The notes: generated by a model from the sequence alone, not told the origin. A DNA stretch of 64,000 nucleotides from Parapedobacter deserti (GCF_042646065.1 NZ_JBHRTA010000035.1:1-64000), one strand, 5' to 3'. Positions 27,601 through 35,624 are shown, counted from the first letter of the stretch. A program made the numbers and translations.

Positions 27601-28015
27601 TGCGCTGTTGGGCCCGGTGCATGGCGGTTCCGCCCAGGTTGTCCCCGGGCAACGCCGCCGATTCCGGCGCTTTGGAAATCACGATGGTGTTATTCTTCAG
27701 CACCCACTCCAGGCCCGTGCCGGCCAGCAGGTCGTTCATGGCTTGCTCCAGGCTCGCTCCCCGCACTGTGGCGCCAACTTTCATTTGGGCAAGTGCTTTC
27801 CCTTTCAGGAGATACAGGTGCCCGCTTTGCTGACGGATGGCATGCATGGCATCGGTGAGTGGCACATGGCGGAGGTTTAACGTGATGGTCTGGGCTACGC
27901 TTCCGGCGGTAGCTTGCAGTACAACCACAAACGTGAGTATAATTGCCAGTTTCATCATTAACAACCGGTAAGTGTAAGGCCAATAGCGGCCTTTAACACG
28001 TGTGTTAAAAATCAT
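24635..28015 (-). CDS. SusC-family TonB-dependent transporter with STN domain
   Basis: The protein has 1126 residues. A signal sequence (MKLAIILTFVVVLQATAGSVAQ) precedes the STN domain (ITLNLRHVPLTDAMHAIRQQ, about 43-110). A carboxypeptidase-regulatory domain follows (IGGKVTDEAGAPVEGVTVAF), then LDEVVVVGYGTARKRDLTGS, a plug with VLVVVDGLPGATMDALNPGD, YGTRAANGVVLVTTKKG, and a barrel ending RTIRLGINLTL. It imports a ligand captured by the adjacent SusD and, through STN, signals to the FecR encoded just upstream. The gene is visibly GC-rich compared with the first SusC in the window, fitting a separate origin for this operon. Its partner sulfatase suggests a sulfated glycan. Confidence 0.95.
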   Translation of the reverse strand: MIFNTRVKGRYWPYTYRLLMMKLAIILTFVVVLQATAGSVAQTITLNLRHVPLTDAMHAIRQQSGHLYLLKGKALAQMKVGATVRGASLEQAMNDLLAGTGLEWVLKNNTIVISKAPESAALPGDNLGGTAMHRAQQRTIGGKVTDEAGAPVEGVTVAFGASTAVTTTDGGGNFQLNVEGTGNLVFSAVGFETQQLSLTDQRTVNITLVAAISDLDEVVVVGYGTARKRDLTGSVVSIQERDFAQGVNNNALQLLNGKASGVHISQSSSAPGAATSIRIRGAGSINSSNEVLVVVDGLPGATMDALNPGDIESIEVLKDASAAAIYGTRAANGVVLVTTKKGKSGKPRTSYNGYVGLQDVAKRIDVLSARQYMEVLNSILADQGEAPLYTDQEINDASSGTDWQDEIFRTAAAHDHRLAFSGGGNHSNYYISLNYFNQAGVVLGSNLDKYNVRLNYELKPTDRLDLKFNVNTNRWNNKRIYESNSANEFAGPINTALQFDPTLPAGLDESGRYQINPVIALENPLALIHGFDERDMLFRSFGTFTADYRIFEGFTATARLGADFANNRTDSYNSRLTTRGLASGGIGSIRSGENFRWLAEFLGQYDKEFGRAHHLSAVAGITFEEFNNRSATAAAANFLSDVTGVDQLQSGDRGQFTVNSSRSRNRLNSFLGRVNYRFNDKYLVTASLRADGTSRFAADNKYAFFPSMAVAWRISEEAFLQQQSLLSDLKLRAGFGRLGNQGINNFETFQTFVVSGAAVLGDQVVQGAAPARIPNPGLRWETSEEINVGLDFGLWRNRLSGALEYFVKSTKDQLFSKPVPGTTGFTNTRVNFGNVQNSGIEVTLNSLNTTGAFEWRTSLNLSVLRNKVTELPDFIPELIGGSVGTFISNYTIVRRGVPMRSFYGYEITGFFQEGDNIGESAQPDAHPGHPIFRDVDGNGVINADDRVILGDPFPDYTIGLSNSFMYKGVGLDFQLVAVQGIETLDANILESLYPINFNRNRIAAHYLDRWTPQNPGAAYPSGINPSSYGGARAINSLTVTDASFIRLRSVTLSYAFPERFGKWLSGSSVFLAGDNLFTITNFEGFDPDANASANSGVNASASNIDRTSYNSYPLSRTIRLGINLTL

Positions 28016-28211
28016 ATATTTGTCTGTTTGGTTTATTAATCGTATTCACTCGTTGTTGCTGTTGCAACACATTTCGATGGTAGCCCAAGCTTTTAACCGG
28101 GTGGCGTTTCCCCCGCCATCCGGATTTTTGCGCGTCATCGGGCTTCGTTGTTTCCGTTTATCCTATGGCCATCCTCCTTTCTGTTCGTTATTGCGGATTC
28201 CTATACGCTCA

Positions 28212-29381
28212 TTAAGGCATCACAACAAGCCTATCTACGTTATCCGTCCGTTCGACTCTAAAATGTAAGCCACTAGTTTCCAGCAAGTCAAGCACATTAC
28301 TCAGGGGATCCTGGCGATTGATATCGCCAAAGTAATGGGTGGTGGGGATGTCACCCTCGAAGACCACCTCGATGTCATACCAGCGGCTCAGCTGGTTCAT
28401 CACCACCTTAAGTTCGGTTCCGTTGAAGCTGAATAGCCCTTCCTTCCAGGCAACGAAAGGCAATACATCGACCGTTGCTTTGGTCAACGTGGTTCCTGTC
28501 AGGGAGCTTTGCTCGCCTGAATGGAGCTGTAATGACGCGGCGTTGCCAACCGTCGATACTTGTACACGCCCCCTCACCAGCGTTGTCTGTGTCTGGTTGT
28601 CATCGGGGTAAGCGGATACGTTAAACTGGGTGCCCAGCACCGCTATGGATTGGTTTTTTGATTTGACGATAAACGGAGTCCGTTGGCTTTGTACATCGAA
28701 ATACGCTTCGCCGGTGAGTTCCACCACACGTTCGGCACCATCAAACGCCAGCGGATAGGTCAGCGTTGAAGCCGCATTGAGCCACACGATCGTACTGTCG
28801 GCAAACGTAATGCGATACGTTCCTCCTTTCGGCGTCGTCAACGTTGCGTAGACTTCGGCTGACGCTCCCTGTTGATCCGCAGGCACCGCATCAAGTTCCG
28901 AACCATCGTCGTAGCGCAGGTAATCGCCAACTGTTATTCCCGCTTGTCCGGGATCCAGGTCGACAACGCGACCATCCGCCAGGGTAAGGGTAGCCCGGTT
29001 TCCGTCGGGTTTGATGGTTGTCGCATCCAGCGGCTGCGGCACATGATGTGCCTCCTGCCGGGTAAGCAGCCAGATTCCGCAGGCGGCCACGAGCACGGCA
29101 GCCGCATAGGGCAGCCATCGCAATTTCCGATGAAGACCCTGCCTTGGGGCGGGCACCGCACCGATCTCCACTTTCAGCTGCTGAAAAATACGGTTGTACG
29201 CCGCTTCCACTTCCGGCGAATCGGTGACCGATAGCTCGCTGTTGGCCAGTTCCGAGCGGATTCGCTCTGCCAGTTCCGACCGATCGCCTTCCCGTTCGAA
29301 ATGTTCCAGCAGCTGCCGGATTTCGTCGGCGGAGCACTGTCTATTCAAAAACCGCGTATAAAGCGCGTCCCAATCCTGCAT
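28212..29381 (-). CDS. FecR-family anti-sigma factor
   Basis: This is a 389-residue protein. The N-terminal cytoplasmic segment (LYTRFLNRQCSADEIRQLLEHF) leads to one membrane helix (LPYAAAVLVAACGIWLLT, about 90-107). The periplasmic FecR domain contains TPKGGTYRITFADSTIVWLN, LTGEAYFDVQS and VLGTQFNVSAYPDD. The C-terminal segment ends with WYDIEVVFEGDIPTTHYFGD. It keeps the upstream ECF sigma factor inactive until the STN domain of the SusC transporter signals. It is the second gene of the operon, 113 bases from sigma and 196 bases from SusC. Confidence 0.94.
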   Translation of the reverse strand: MQDWDALYTRFLNRQCSADEIRQLLEHFEREGDRSELAERIRSELANSELSVTDSPEVEAAYNRIFQQLKVEIGAVPAPRQGLHRKLRWLPYAAAVLVAACGIWLLTRQEAHHVPQPLDATTIKPDGNRATLTLADGRVVDLDPGQAGITVGDYLRYDDGSELDAVPADQQGASAEVYATLTTPKGGTYRITFADSTIVWLNAASTLTYPLAFDGAERVVELTGEAYFDVQSQRTPFIVKSKNQSIAVLGTQFNVSAYPDDNQTQTTLVRGRVQVSTVGNAASLQLHSGEQSSLTGTTLTKATVDVLPFVAWKEGLFSFNGTELKVVMNQLSRWYDIEVVFEGDIPTTHYFGDINRQDPLSNVLDLLETSGLHFRVERTDNVDRLVVMP

Positions 29382-29494
29382 AACGGTTAATCATTGGTTT
29401 ACGAATGAATACGTACGGGCGCACGAATCCATATGCTCCTTTTCGGCAGGGCAACAAAAATCATACACAACCAGCTGTGATTCAGCAGGAAAAA

Positions 29495-30091
29495 TTAGAA
29501 ATAAAATGCCGTTTGGAATACAACTAGGATATGCAGGTCGGGATGTTTGGCGAGTTCGGCACGGAGGAACCGCGTGGCCTTGACGATGTGGTCGTTTACC
29601 GTACCTACGCCGATACCCAGTATTTCCGCCGCTTCGGCGTAGCTTTTACCCTCCAGCCGGCACAACGCGAAAACTGCCCGGCGTTTCGGGGGGAGCCTTT
29701 CCAGAACCGCCCGTACGAGCGCCTGGCTCTCGGCCCGTTCCAGCTGTTCTCCCGGCGCCGGATCGTGGAGCGCCGCGGTACGGATCAATTCCTCCTGCAT
29801 GCGTTTATCCCGTGCGGCGCGGCGGTAATAATCCATCGCCAGGTTGCCGGCTATCTTCTGCAGGAATGCGCTGATAGACCGGTCGGAATCAAGGGTTTCC
29901 CGGAGCTGCCATACCTTGAGGAAGGTATCGTGGGTGAGCTCTTCGGCCACTTCATGGTGGTGCATCAACCGGTAAAGGTTGTGGTATATCTGGCGTTTAT
30001 ACTGCAGATAAAGGCTTTCGAATGCCTGATGATCGCCAAGTTTTAAGGCCGCCAGCCACTCCTTTCTATTGTTTCCATGAATCCGAAGCAT
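29495..30091 (-). CDS. ECF RNA polymerase sigma factor (FecI-like)
   Basis: The product is a 198-residue sigma-70 protein with region 2 (FESLYLQYKRQIYHNLYRLM, then AEELTHDTFLKVWQLRETL) and region 4 (LPPKRRAVFALCRLEGKSYA with GIGVGTVNDHIVKATRFLRA). It should drive the FecR-SusC-SusD-sulfatase genes downstream on the same strand. The upstream side carries a hairpin at 30132-30160 that would stop minus-strand read-through into this operon. Confidence 0.95.
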   Translation of the reverse strand: MLRIHGNNRKEWLAALKLGDHQAFESLYLQYKRQIYHNLYRLMHHHEVAEELTHDTFLKVWQLRETLDSDRSISAFLQKIAGNLAMDYYRRAARDKRMQEELIRTAALHDPAPGEQLERAESQALVRAVLERLPPKRRAVFALCRLEGKSYAEAAEILGIGVGTVNDHIVKATRFLRAELAKHPDLHILVVFQTAFYF

Positions 30092-30131
30092 TTATAACTA
30101 CAATTGGTTCGGAAACGAATGTAATAAAAAA

Positions 30132-30160
30132 AACCGGCACCCTTCACCCGAGTGCCGGTT
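30132..30160 (-). terminator. Hairpin upstream of the sulfatase-locus sigma gene
   Basis: AACCGGCAC (30132-30140) pairs with GTGCCGGTT (30152-30160), and a T-run follows on the minus strand. No minus-strand gene ends here; the sigma gene starts 41 bases further on. The sequence is nearly identical to the terminator at 21663-21691, so the operon is bracketed by two copies of one element. Confidence 0.7.
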
Positions 30161-30266
30161 TGACATACGTTGATGGCCCTTAGGCTACCGTACGCCCGAA
30201 AGGCTGGTCTATTTTTAACAGAATTGTATAAATTGCGCGCACTTAATTTTGATAAGCAGCAAACGA

Positions 30267-30698
30267 ATGGAAGAAATAGCCACTATACAAGGCGGCATCG
30301 CCGAAGATCATCGCGGCAGCATCCGGTTTGTCAATGATTTTGACATGACCGCCGTGAAACGGTTTTATATCATCGAGAATAAGGATACCGAAACGATCCG
30401 CGGCTGGCGGGCGCACCGCATTGAGCAACGCTGGTTTTACGTGTTGGAGGGTGCGTTTTCGCTGAAAACGGTTAAAATCGATGATTGGGACGAAGCGTCT
30501 AGGGATTTGCCGGTAGACGAGACCATCATCCGGAGTGCCGATCAGCGCGTCATCCACGTGCCGGTAGGTTACGGCACGGCCTTCCAAGCCCTGGAACCGG
30601 GCAGCAGACTTCTGGTGTTCGCCGATTACGGCATCGGGCATGCAAAGGAAGATGACTATACGTATGCATTAACGTACTTTCTCAGGGCGAACTTTTAA
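30267..30698 (+). CDS. WxcM-like cupin (sugar isomerase/epimerase type)
   Basis: The ATG at 30267 gives 143 residues (MEEIATIQGGIAEDHRGSIR); an earlier TTG at 30249 is less likely. The sequence matches the WxcM/FdtA-like cupin family: FDMTAVKRFYIIENKDTETI, GWRAHRIEQRWFYVLEG with the cupin His, and VGYGTAFQALEPGSRLLVFA near the end. Family members isomerise or epimerise dTDP-keto sugars in cell-surface polysaccharide synthesis; FdtA is a 3,4-ketoisomerase. No sugar-nucleotide genes lie nearby, so the substrate is unknown. It stands alone in the plus direction. Confidence 0.8.
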   Translation: MEEIATIQGGIAEDHRGSIRFVNDFDMTAVKRFYIIENKDTETIRGWRAHRIEQRWFYVLEGAFSLKTVKIDDWDEASRDLPVDETIIRSADQRVIHVPVGYGTAFQALEPGSRLLVFADYGIGHAKEDDYTYALTYFLRANF

Positions 30699-30767
30699 CG
30701 CCATTACGACGACACGCTCGATGGTATCATGAAGCAGGCGAAGACGTGCGGTGATATTGACACGATG

Positions 30768-31264
30768 TCAATTACGAATAGGGCTCTGTTTATCTCCGTC
30801 ATCGTGTCTGGGTTCATCGGGTGCCAATCGCGCTTTTTCATAGTGCTGGATCTGTCGATCAACCTCACCCCTCAATTTCATCAGCACATGCCTGTAGCTG
30901 TTTTTCATAGCAAGATTTTGCTCCTCCAGAGGGATACCTTTGATGGTTAACGCTTTCTCAACTTTTTTTTCGGGTTTTGGCTGGTATGGAATATATGTAG
31001 AATTTAAACCAATTGCTCGTCCGATATATACTCGTATACGATCACAAAAGGGAATATGGAGACCACGTACTGACGATTGATAGCTATTTAGTTATTTAGG
31101 CAATATACGTTGTCGTGCTTCGGTAAAGGACACGCCTTTGTCCCGGCCTGATTTAAGGTCTTCCGAGTTCGGCGGATCTTTCAAATACTGGCCCTGTTTT
31201 AAGGCGCCAAATTGGCTCCTTAAAGCCCGATGCCCTTTATTTGGTAATAGCCGAACAAAATTTT
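30768..31264 (-). pseudogene. Unidentified gene remnant interrupted by a stop codon
   Basis: One minus-strand frame reads protein-like on both sides of a TAA at 31092-31094. Upstream of it are ALRSQFGALKQGQYLKDPPN and RDKGVSFTEARQRILPK. Downstream are VEKALTIKGIPLEEQNLAM and KNSYRHVLMKLRGEVDRQ, ending at a TGA at 30768-30770. No ATG, GTG or TTG lies between that TAA and the second block. The charged, helix-rich text looks like a genuine coding remnant and not chance. I do not recognise the family; the C-terminus of a mobilisation or plasmid-borne protein is only a guess. It fills most of the 620-base gap between the cupin and the pseudo-receiver gene. Confidence 0.4.
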
Positions 31265-31271
31265 AAATTTG
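31240..31271 (+). promoter_or_regulatory. Promoter of the tandem pseudo-receiver gene
   Basis: TTTG (31240-31243), a 20-base spacer and TAAATTTG (31264-31271) match both Bacteroidota boxes. The start of transcription would fall about 45 bases before the ATG at 31322. Confidence 0.65.
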
Positions 31272-31321
31272 TATAGTTATTCCAAGATAAGCCAACGTCT
31301 ATCAATGCAGATTTCGACACC

Positions 31322-32236
31322 ATGAAGAACTTCCCCCTTTTCAGATTTTTAAAAAACTATTTTAAAGAAGCACCCGCAATTGATCCGCAAACCCACTTGA
31401 CACAACATAATCGTCAAACCGTGCACAAACGGGACAAATACAGATGTTTAGTATGTCAATCAAACTGGGAAACTATCGATGTCATTTCCAACAGGATCGA
31501 TTCACACCCACGCCTCACAAACCCAATTTATGGCACGTTGGTTACGCACGACATCGACTACATAAGTGCCTTTGCTTGTGAAGCGGACATCCTTTTGCTC
31601 TCGCTAGACGACAATTTCCATGTAGTCGAGGCCCTGCTTGAACTTCCTGAAGTGGGCACTAAAATGATTGTGATGATGACCAACAGCCACAAGTCCCGTA
31701 AAAAAATAAAGAATCGGGTCGACTACTTTATGCCAAATGAATTCATTGAAACCGACGACGATTTCCAATCGCTCATGGCCCCAGTCATCGATGAGCTGGA
31801 CAACGACTATCCCAAACGACAGCCCACACCAATGAAATCGGTTTACAGTTGCTTTATCTGGCAACTCGAACCCGGATTATCATGTATTAAACGCTGGATA
31901 GAAGGTTCCGAGCGCCTATGTTGCACGTACAGTTGTTATAGTTTGACGTACTCGGACCAAGAACGCGCCGCCGCGCAAGAAGCTGATATCCTTATCCTTT
32001 CAAGCGGCGGGGACAGTGCCGACAGTCTGATTTATTTTCTCGACCATTACGACGTCAGTTCGAAGGTGGTCATCATATCCACCGTCTTTTCTGCGGACTC
32101 TGTACTGGATCGTACCCCCCGCCGAATCGATTATGTCCTTGAAAAATATGAGATCTTTGACCTGAAAGACTTTAACCGATTCTTCGTACCCATAATCAAA
32201 GATCTTGATGGTGGTACGAATCGCATGCTTGATTAA
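31322..32236 (+). CDS. Orphan protein with two receiver-like folds lacking phospho-Asp
   Basis: This 304-residue soluble protein is made of two similar halves, about residues 40-160 and 172-295. Each has the strand order of a CheY-like receiver. 'EADILLLSLDD' and 'EADILILSSGG' sit where a receiver has its beta-3 Asp. 'KMIVMMTNS' and 'KVVIISTVF' follow at beta-4, and 'VDYFMPNEF' and 'IDYVLEKYE' at beta-5. In both halves the phosphorylated Asp is replaced by Ser, and the beta-5 Lys-Pro is absent. A run of Cys (SERLCCTYSCYS) opens the second half. No output domain or kinase is present. The receiver relationship is my reading of the pattern, not a database match. It has its own strong promoter. 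Confidence 0.5.
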   Translation: MKNFPLFRFLKNYFKEAPAIDPQTHLTQHNRQTVHKRDKYRCLVCQSNWETIDVISNRIDSHPRLTNPIYGTLVTHDIDYISAFACEADILLLSLDDNFHVVEALLELPEVGTKMIVMMTNSHKSRKKIKNRVDYFMPNEFIETDDDFQSLMAPVIDELDNDYPKRQPTPMKSVYSCFIWQLEPGLSCIKRWIEGSERLCCTYSCYSLTYSDQERAAAQEADILILSSGGDSADSLIYFLDHYDVSSKVVIISTVFSADSVLDRTPRRIDYVLEKYEIFDLKDFNRFFVPIIKDLDGGTNRMLD

Positions 32237-32526
32237 CCCCGCTCACATCCCCGGTCATAGGGGCCGAGGCTTGTTTTAAGGCATTGAAAAAGGTGCCGAG
32301 CAAAAGATCTACAATGTGGTAGCGAACCTTATACAGCTTCTTACGCAGCAGGTCCGGCGAATAAGCACATCCCGACCTCTCCACAACATATCGGCACAAC
32401 AATAGCTGTAATATAGCAATTAATTTGGCTAAATTTGGTGAAAAAGGTTGGCAAAGGAAGACGATTGACAAACTAATGATTTTAGGAGCGAATGTCAATA
32501 ATAACATGGCCTAATAAAATGTAATT

Positions 32527-33261
32527 ATGATTTACAAAGAGATTAAACCACATCCAAGTCTAGCAGATTACATCGATGCCTATTGGATCACTGAGGGGGT
32601 GGAGAAACAATGTGTTAAAGATATAATATTACCGGATAACTGTGTTGACTTGATTTTTAATTTAGGAGAAAAGTACGAAACATACAACGGGGCTTTAACA
32701 ATGTATCCAGAGAAAACCTATCTCGTTGGAACAATGACCACATTTAAGGAAAGCGTTATGTATGCATCGAATAAACTTATTGGAGTGCGTTTTAAGCCTT
32801 CAGCCTTTTCCTCGTTTTACAACTTTGCACCTTCAAATGAAATTAGAGATAAAACTATTGAATTTGAGCAGTCTTTGTCACCCGACATTCACCAGATAGA
32901 AAAGCACTCTTTCGCCTATCTCGATAAATTTTTCTTAAAAGGGCTGACAAAGGAAAAGCACAATCTATTTAAGGTAGTAAGAGACATTGAAATAACCAAT
33001 GGGCTAATTAGTATGGACATATTGGCAAAACAAAATAGCACGACAATAAGGCAATTAGAACGGGACTTTAGAAAGTACGTCGGAATTAGCCCAAAAGTGT
33101 TTGCTAATATCGTTAGGTTTAGAACCGCCCTTTTTAAAATAAAGCACAATCGAAATCAGCTAAGTTTATTGGGTATCGCTCACGAATGCGGGTATTATGA
33201 TCACGCCCATTTAACCAATGAGATAAAAAGATATGCAGGCGTTGTTCCCTCAAAATTTTGA
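32527..33261 (+). CDS. AraC-family transcriptional regulator
   Basis: This 244-residue protein has an N-terminal DUF6597-like sensing domain (MIYKEIKPHPSLADYIDAYW, LPDNCVDLIFNLGEKYE, VGTMTTFKE). The C-terminal AraC HTH covers about residues 160-244, with first helix-turn-helix LAKQNSTTIRQLERDFRKYV and GISPKVFANIVRFR. The second is LLGIAHECGYYDHAHLTNEI, ending AGVVPSKF. It is AT-rich, like the two genes that follow (VOC and SRPBCC proteins) and unlike the flanking genes, so the three were probably acquired together. It likely controls these neighbours. Confidence 0.93.
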   Translation: MIYKEIKPHPSLADYIDAYWITEGVEKQCVKDIILPDNCVDLIFNLGEKYETYNGALTMYPEKTYLVGTMTTFKESVMYASNKLIGVRFKPSAFSSFYNFAPSNEIRDKTIEFEQSLSPDIHQIEKHSFAYLDKFFLKGLTKEKHNLFKVVRDIEITNGLISMDILAKQNSTTIRQLERDFRKYVGISPKVFANIVRFRTALFKIKHNRNQLSLLGIAHECGYYDHAHLTNEIKRYAGVVPSKF

Positions 33262-33302
33262 TTTTGTCGTTTTTTTCCAAAGTTCCAATTATGATAATCA
33301 TT

Positions 33303-33310
33303 TATTTTTG
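33303..33310 (+). promoter_or_regulatory. Probable -7 box before the VOC gene
   Basis: TATTTTTG fits TAnnTTTG and lies 20 bases before the ATG at 33331. The -33 half is not clear in the T-rich stretch upstream. Confidence 0.4.
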
Positions 33311-33330
33311 TAAAGACAGATTAAGATATT

Positions 33331-33690
33331 ATGGCTGAAATTTATTCGCAAAAACTAAAACACGAGCAGATACAATACATTGAATTTCTATCAAAGGATA
33401 TTGTTCAAGCTAAAAATTTTTACACCAAATGTTTTGGTTGGAAGTTTACAGATTATGGAACAGCATACACTGCATTTGCTGGTGACTATGTAGAGGGTGG
33501 ATTTACTTATGGAGAACCAACCAACGGAACTATTTTAGTCGTTCTCTATTCAGAAGATATTGAAACGACTAAAAGTAAAATAATAAGTGCAGGAGGCGCT
33601 ATTGTTAAAGACATTTTCAGTTTCCCGGGAGGAAAACGTTTTCAGTTCACAGATTTAGACGGCTACGAACTCGCTGTTTGGACAGAATAA
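33331..33690 (+). CDS. VOC-family (glyoxalase-fold) protein
   Basis: This 119-residue single VOC unit pair has the typical start IQYIEFLSKDIVQAKNFYTK, then FGWKFTDYG, VVLYSEDIETTKSKIISAGG and the closing GKRFQFTDLDGYELAVW. Members bind a metal and catalyse isomerase, lyase or dioxygenase reactions, or bind antibiotics. The residues here fit the group with a C-terminal Glu ligand (GYELAVW). The substrate is unknown. It lies 70 bases after the AraC gene and eight bases before the SRPBCC gene, in one AT-rich cluster. Confidence 0.88.
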   Translation: MAEIYSQKLKHEQIQYIEFLSKDIVQAKNFYTKCFGWKFTDYGTAYTAFAGDYVEGGFTYGEPTNGTILVVLYSEDIETTKSKIISAGGAIVKDIFSFPGGKRFQFTDLDGYELAVWTE

Positions 33691-33698
33691 ATAGCGAT

Positions 33699-34124
33699 AT
33701 GGACAAAAATAATATTAGTACTTACGCTGTAAAACATATAAGTATTTCTATAAATAAGCCTGCCGATGAGGTATATAGTTATGCCTCAAACCCTGAAAAC
33801 TGGCCTGCGTGGACAAATTTTATTCAATCTGTGGTTAAAGAAAACAGCACTTGGTTTGCTGTATCCGACTTAGGAAGAATTAAAGTGGAATTCGTTCCCG
33901 ACAATAATTTCGGAATTATAGACCATTGGGTTACTCTTACAGATGGCACAATTGTATACAATCCGATGAGAGTGATCGAAAATAATCAAGGGAGCGAATT
34001 TGTTTTTACCTTGTTTAGGATGCCCTATATGACGGAAGAAGCATTTGAACAGGATGCAACGGCTGTGATGAACGATCTAAAAACGTTGAAAAAAATACTT
34101 GAAAAGAATAGTAGAACGACTTAA
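33699..34124 (+). CDS. SRPBCC-family lipid- or ligand-binding protein
   Basis: Starting at MDKNNIST (33699) gives 141 residues and avoids overlapping the VOC gene, which the earlier ATG at 33678 would do. The START/Bet v1-like fold is indicated by HISISINKPADEVYSYASNP, then ENWPAWTNFIQSV, a central beta-rich part and a long C-terminal helix (EEAFEQDATAVMNDLKTLKK). Members bind hydrophobic ligands in a deep pocket, and some are cyclases or hydrolases. It is co-directional with the VOC and AraC genes. No catalytic residues can be named. Confidence 0.85.
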   Translation: MDKNNISTYAVKHISISINKPADEVYSYASNPENWPAWTNFIQSVVKENSTWFAVSDLGRIKVEFVPDNNFGIIDHWVTLTDGTIVYNPMRVIENNQGSEFVFTLFRMPYMTEEAFEQDATAVMNDLKTLKKILEKNSRTT

Positions 34125-34506
34125 GGCAATTCACAACGTAACAGTTGCAAAAGTATACCTAATTTTAAATATACAAATGCAAGCACACTTGCAATTAACG
34201 GTGATATATCCATAATACTTCATTTAGTGTTGTTTGGGGTATTGTTTATGACATTCTAGCGTGGGGAGTTCTTTTAACCCAAACTTTCGCAACATAAAAC
34301 TTTACCTCAGAAATAACGAATCTGCTGATGACCGTTGACAGAAAAAGCTTTGATTTTCAGGTTGATAAAGTCTATATTTACACGATGCAACAAGGCGGCC
34401 ATGTCGAGATTTCCTAGCCATGGATATGACTAACGCGATTGGGGTTCTTATACACGGCTATACCTAGTTTCGTCCAAAAAGCTGAATAACAAATAAACCA
34501 TAAATT
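34125..34506. other. Intergenic stretch, no clear gene
   Basis: This 382-base gap lies between the SRPBCC gene and the next small membrane-anchored protein. A 29-codon plus-strand frame near 34330-34420 (KSFDFQVDKVYIYTMQQ) looks somewhat protein-like but has no recognised family. No terminator hairpin with a T-run was found. Confidence 0.25.
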
Positions 34507-35091
34507 ATGCGACAAACAAACAAACTGCTAGTGATTTATAACATTGGCATTACGCTTCTATGCGGTTTTCTGGTTTTAACAGGGTTCAACCGTCCGAACG
34601 AAGACGAAATTACGGTAAAACGGATCAATATCGTAAACGAAGATGGTACGCCCGCTATCATTTTGGCCAATCAGGAACGTGTTCCCGATCCGGTTCTGGA
34701 AGGTCAGTCTTACAAAAGAGCCATTAAGGCGGGTGGCATCGTACTGTACGATCCGCAGGGTAATGAGCATGGCGGCATGGCCGTAATGGAAAATGAGACC
34801 GCAGCATTCAATGCAATGGTACTGGATTATAGCACGGTGGATGCCATCGGGATGTTCTCCCGCGAGGATTCAACTGGCTATCAAGCCTTTCTTACGGTTA
34901 ATGACAAAGGAAAAGGAATCGGGCAGGGTACTAACCGTTTGCAGCTCGGCACCAGTAACGGTACCACGGCGCTGGTAATCAACGGAACCGACGGGAAGCC
35001 GCGTGTCAAGTTGGAGGTAACCGACCGGAATGAAGTGTCGTTTTCAGTGCTGGATGAAAACGGAAATACAATAAAGCAGCTGTTGGAATAA
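34507..35091 (+). CDS. Membrane-anchored hypothetical protein with beta-repeat-like text
   Basis: The 194-residue product has one N-terminal membrane segment (LLVIYNIGITLLCGFLVLTG) that acts as an anchor or uncleaved signal. The rest is beta-rich with recurrent turns of the 'DPQGNEHGG', 'NEDGTPAI', 'NGTDGKPRV', 'DENGNTIK' type, suggesting a small beta-helix or stacked-strand domain. Similar proteins are widespread in Bacteroidota without a known function, to my knowledge. It is followed 22 bases later by an EthD-like lipoprotein, so the two may be co-transcribed. Confidence 0.7.
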   Translation: MRQTNKLLVIYNIGITLLCGFLVLTGFNRPNEDEITVKRINIVNEDGTPAIILANQERVPDPVLEGQSYKRAIKAGGIVLYDPQGNEHGGMAVMENETAAFNAMVLDYSTVDAIGMFSREDSTGYQAFLTVNDKGKGIGQGTNRLQLGTSNGTTALVINGTDGKPRVKLEVTDRNEVSFSVLDENGNTIKQLLE

Positions 35092-35113
35092 TCGCTCCTA
35101 AAAGCACCGGATA

Positions 35114-35557
35114 TTGATTGCTATACAGGGATCGATTCTGTTATTTCTAGCCTTGGTTGGCTGCGAAACCGGTAGGCCAAAATTTGCCGATGCGCCGCGT
35201 ATCGGAATGTTTAGGGTGTCTGTACTTTATCCTAACGGAGAAGGCAAAACTTTTGATTTTGAATACTATGAGAAAAAGCATATGCCTATGGTTGCTTCGT
35301 TTCTGGGAGAGAATCTAACGCTTTACGAAGTTGAGAAGGGCGTTTTGGGTAGAACATCGGGGGAGAAGCCATCCTTTCTGGCTATAGGTTATTTCTATAT
35401 TGACGATATCAACGAATATAATAAAGCAATTGCCCAAAATAGGGACACCATTATTAATGATTTTAATAATTACACAAATATCCAACCGATTATACAGATA
35501 AGTCAAATTAGAAAGGTGGTACACAATGATGCAAAGCGAACAAAAAATGAAAACTGA
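35114..35557 (+). CDS. EthD-like lipoprotein with unusual TTG start
   Basis: The 147-codon frame starts at TTG (35114); an in-frame stop lies just upstream (35099-35101), so no ATG can precede it. The N-terminus ISILLFLALVGC-like stretch (GSILLFLALVGCETG) is a lipoprotein signal with Cys near 17. The body 'MFRVSVLYPNGEGKTFDFEY' with 'YEKKHMPMV' matches the EthD/ferredoxin-like dimeric alpha-beta barrel family. These are small proteins tied to ether degradation and polyketide-type cyclisation, often of unknown role. The missing normal start may mean a 5' truncation or a weakly translated gene. It precedes an FAD monooxygenase by 67 bases. Confidence 0.65.
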   Translation: MIAIQGSILLFLALVGCETGRPKFADAPRIGMFRVSVLYPNGEGKTFDFEYYEKKHMPMVASFLGENLTLYEVEKGVLGRTSGEKPSFLAIGYFYIDDINEYNKAIAQNRDTIINDFNNYTNIQPIIQISQIRKVVHNDAKRTKNEN

Positions 35558-35624
35558 CTTTCGTGAAGGGACAATAAACAGTTGTTGGAATAACAAATTT
35601 TGATAGCACCGAAACGATCATAAT

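Noticed and set aside
30729..30950. 73-codon plus-strand frame after the cupin gene
   Set aside because: The opposite strand carries a more convincing coding remnant over the same bases.
32196..32507. 103-codon minus-strand frame between the pseudo-receiver and AraC genes
   Set aside because: A segment looks vaguely like a transposase, but there is no clear motif and the frame overlaps the end of the pseudo-receiver gene.
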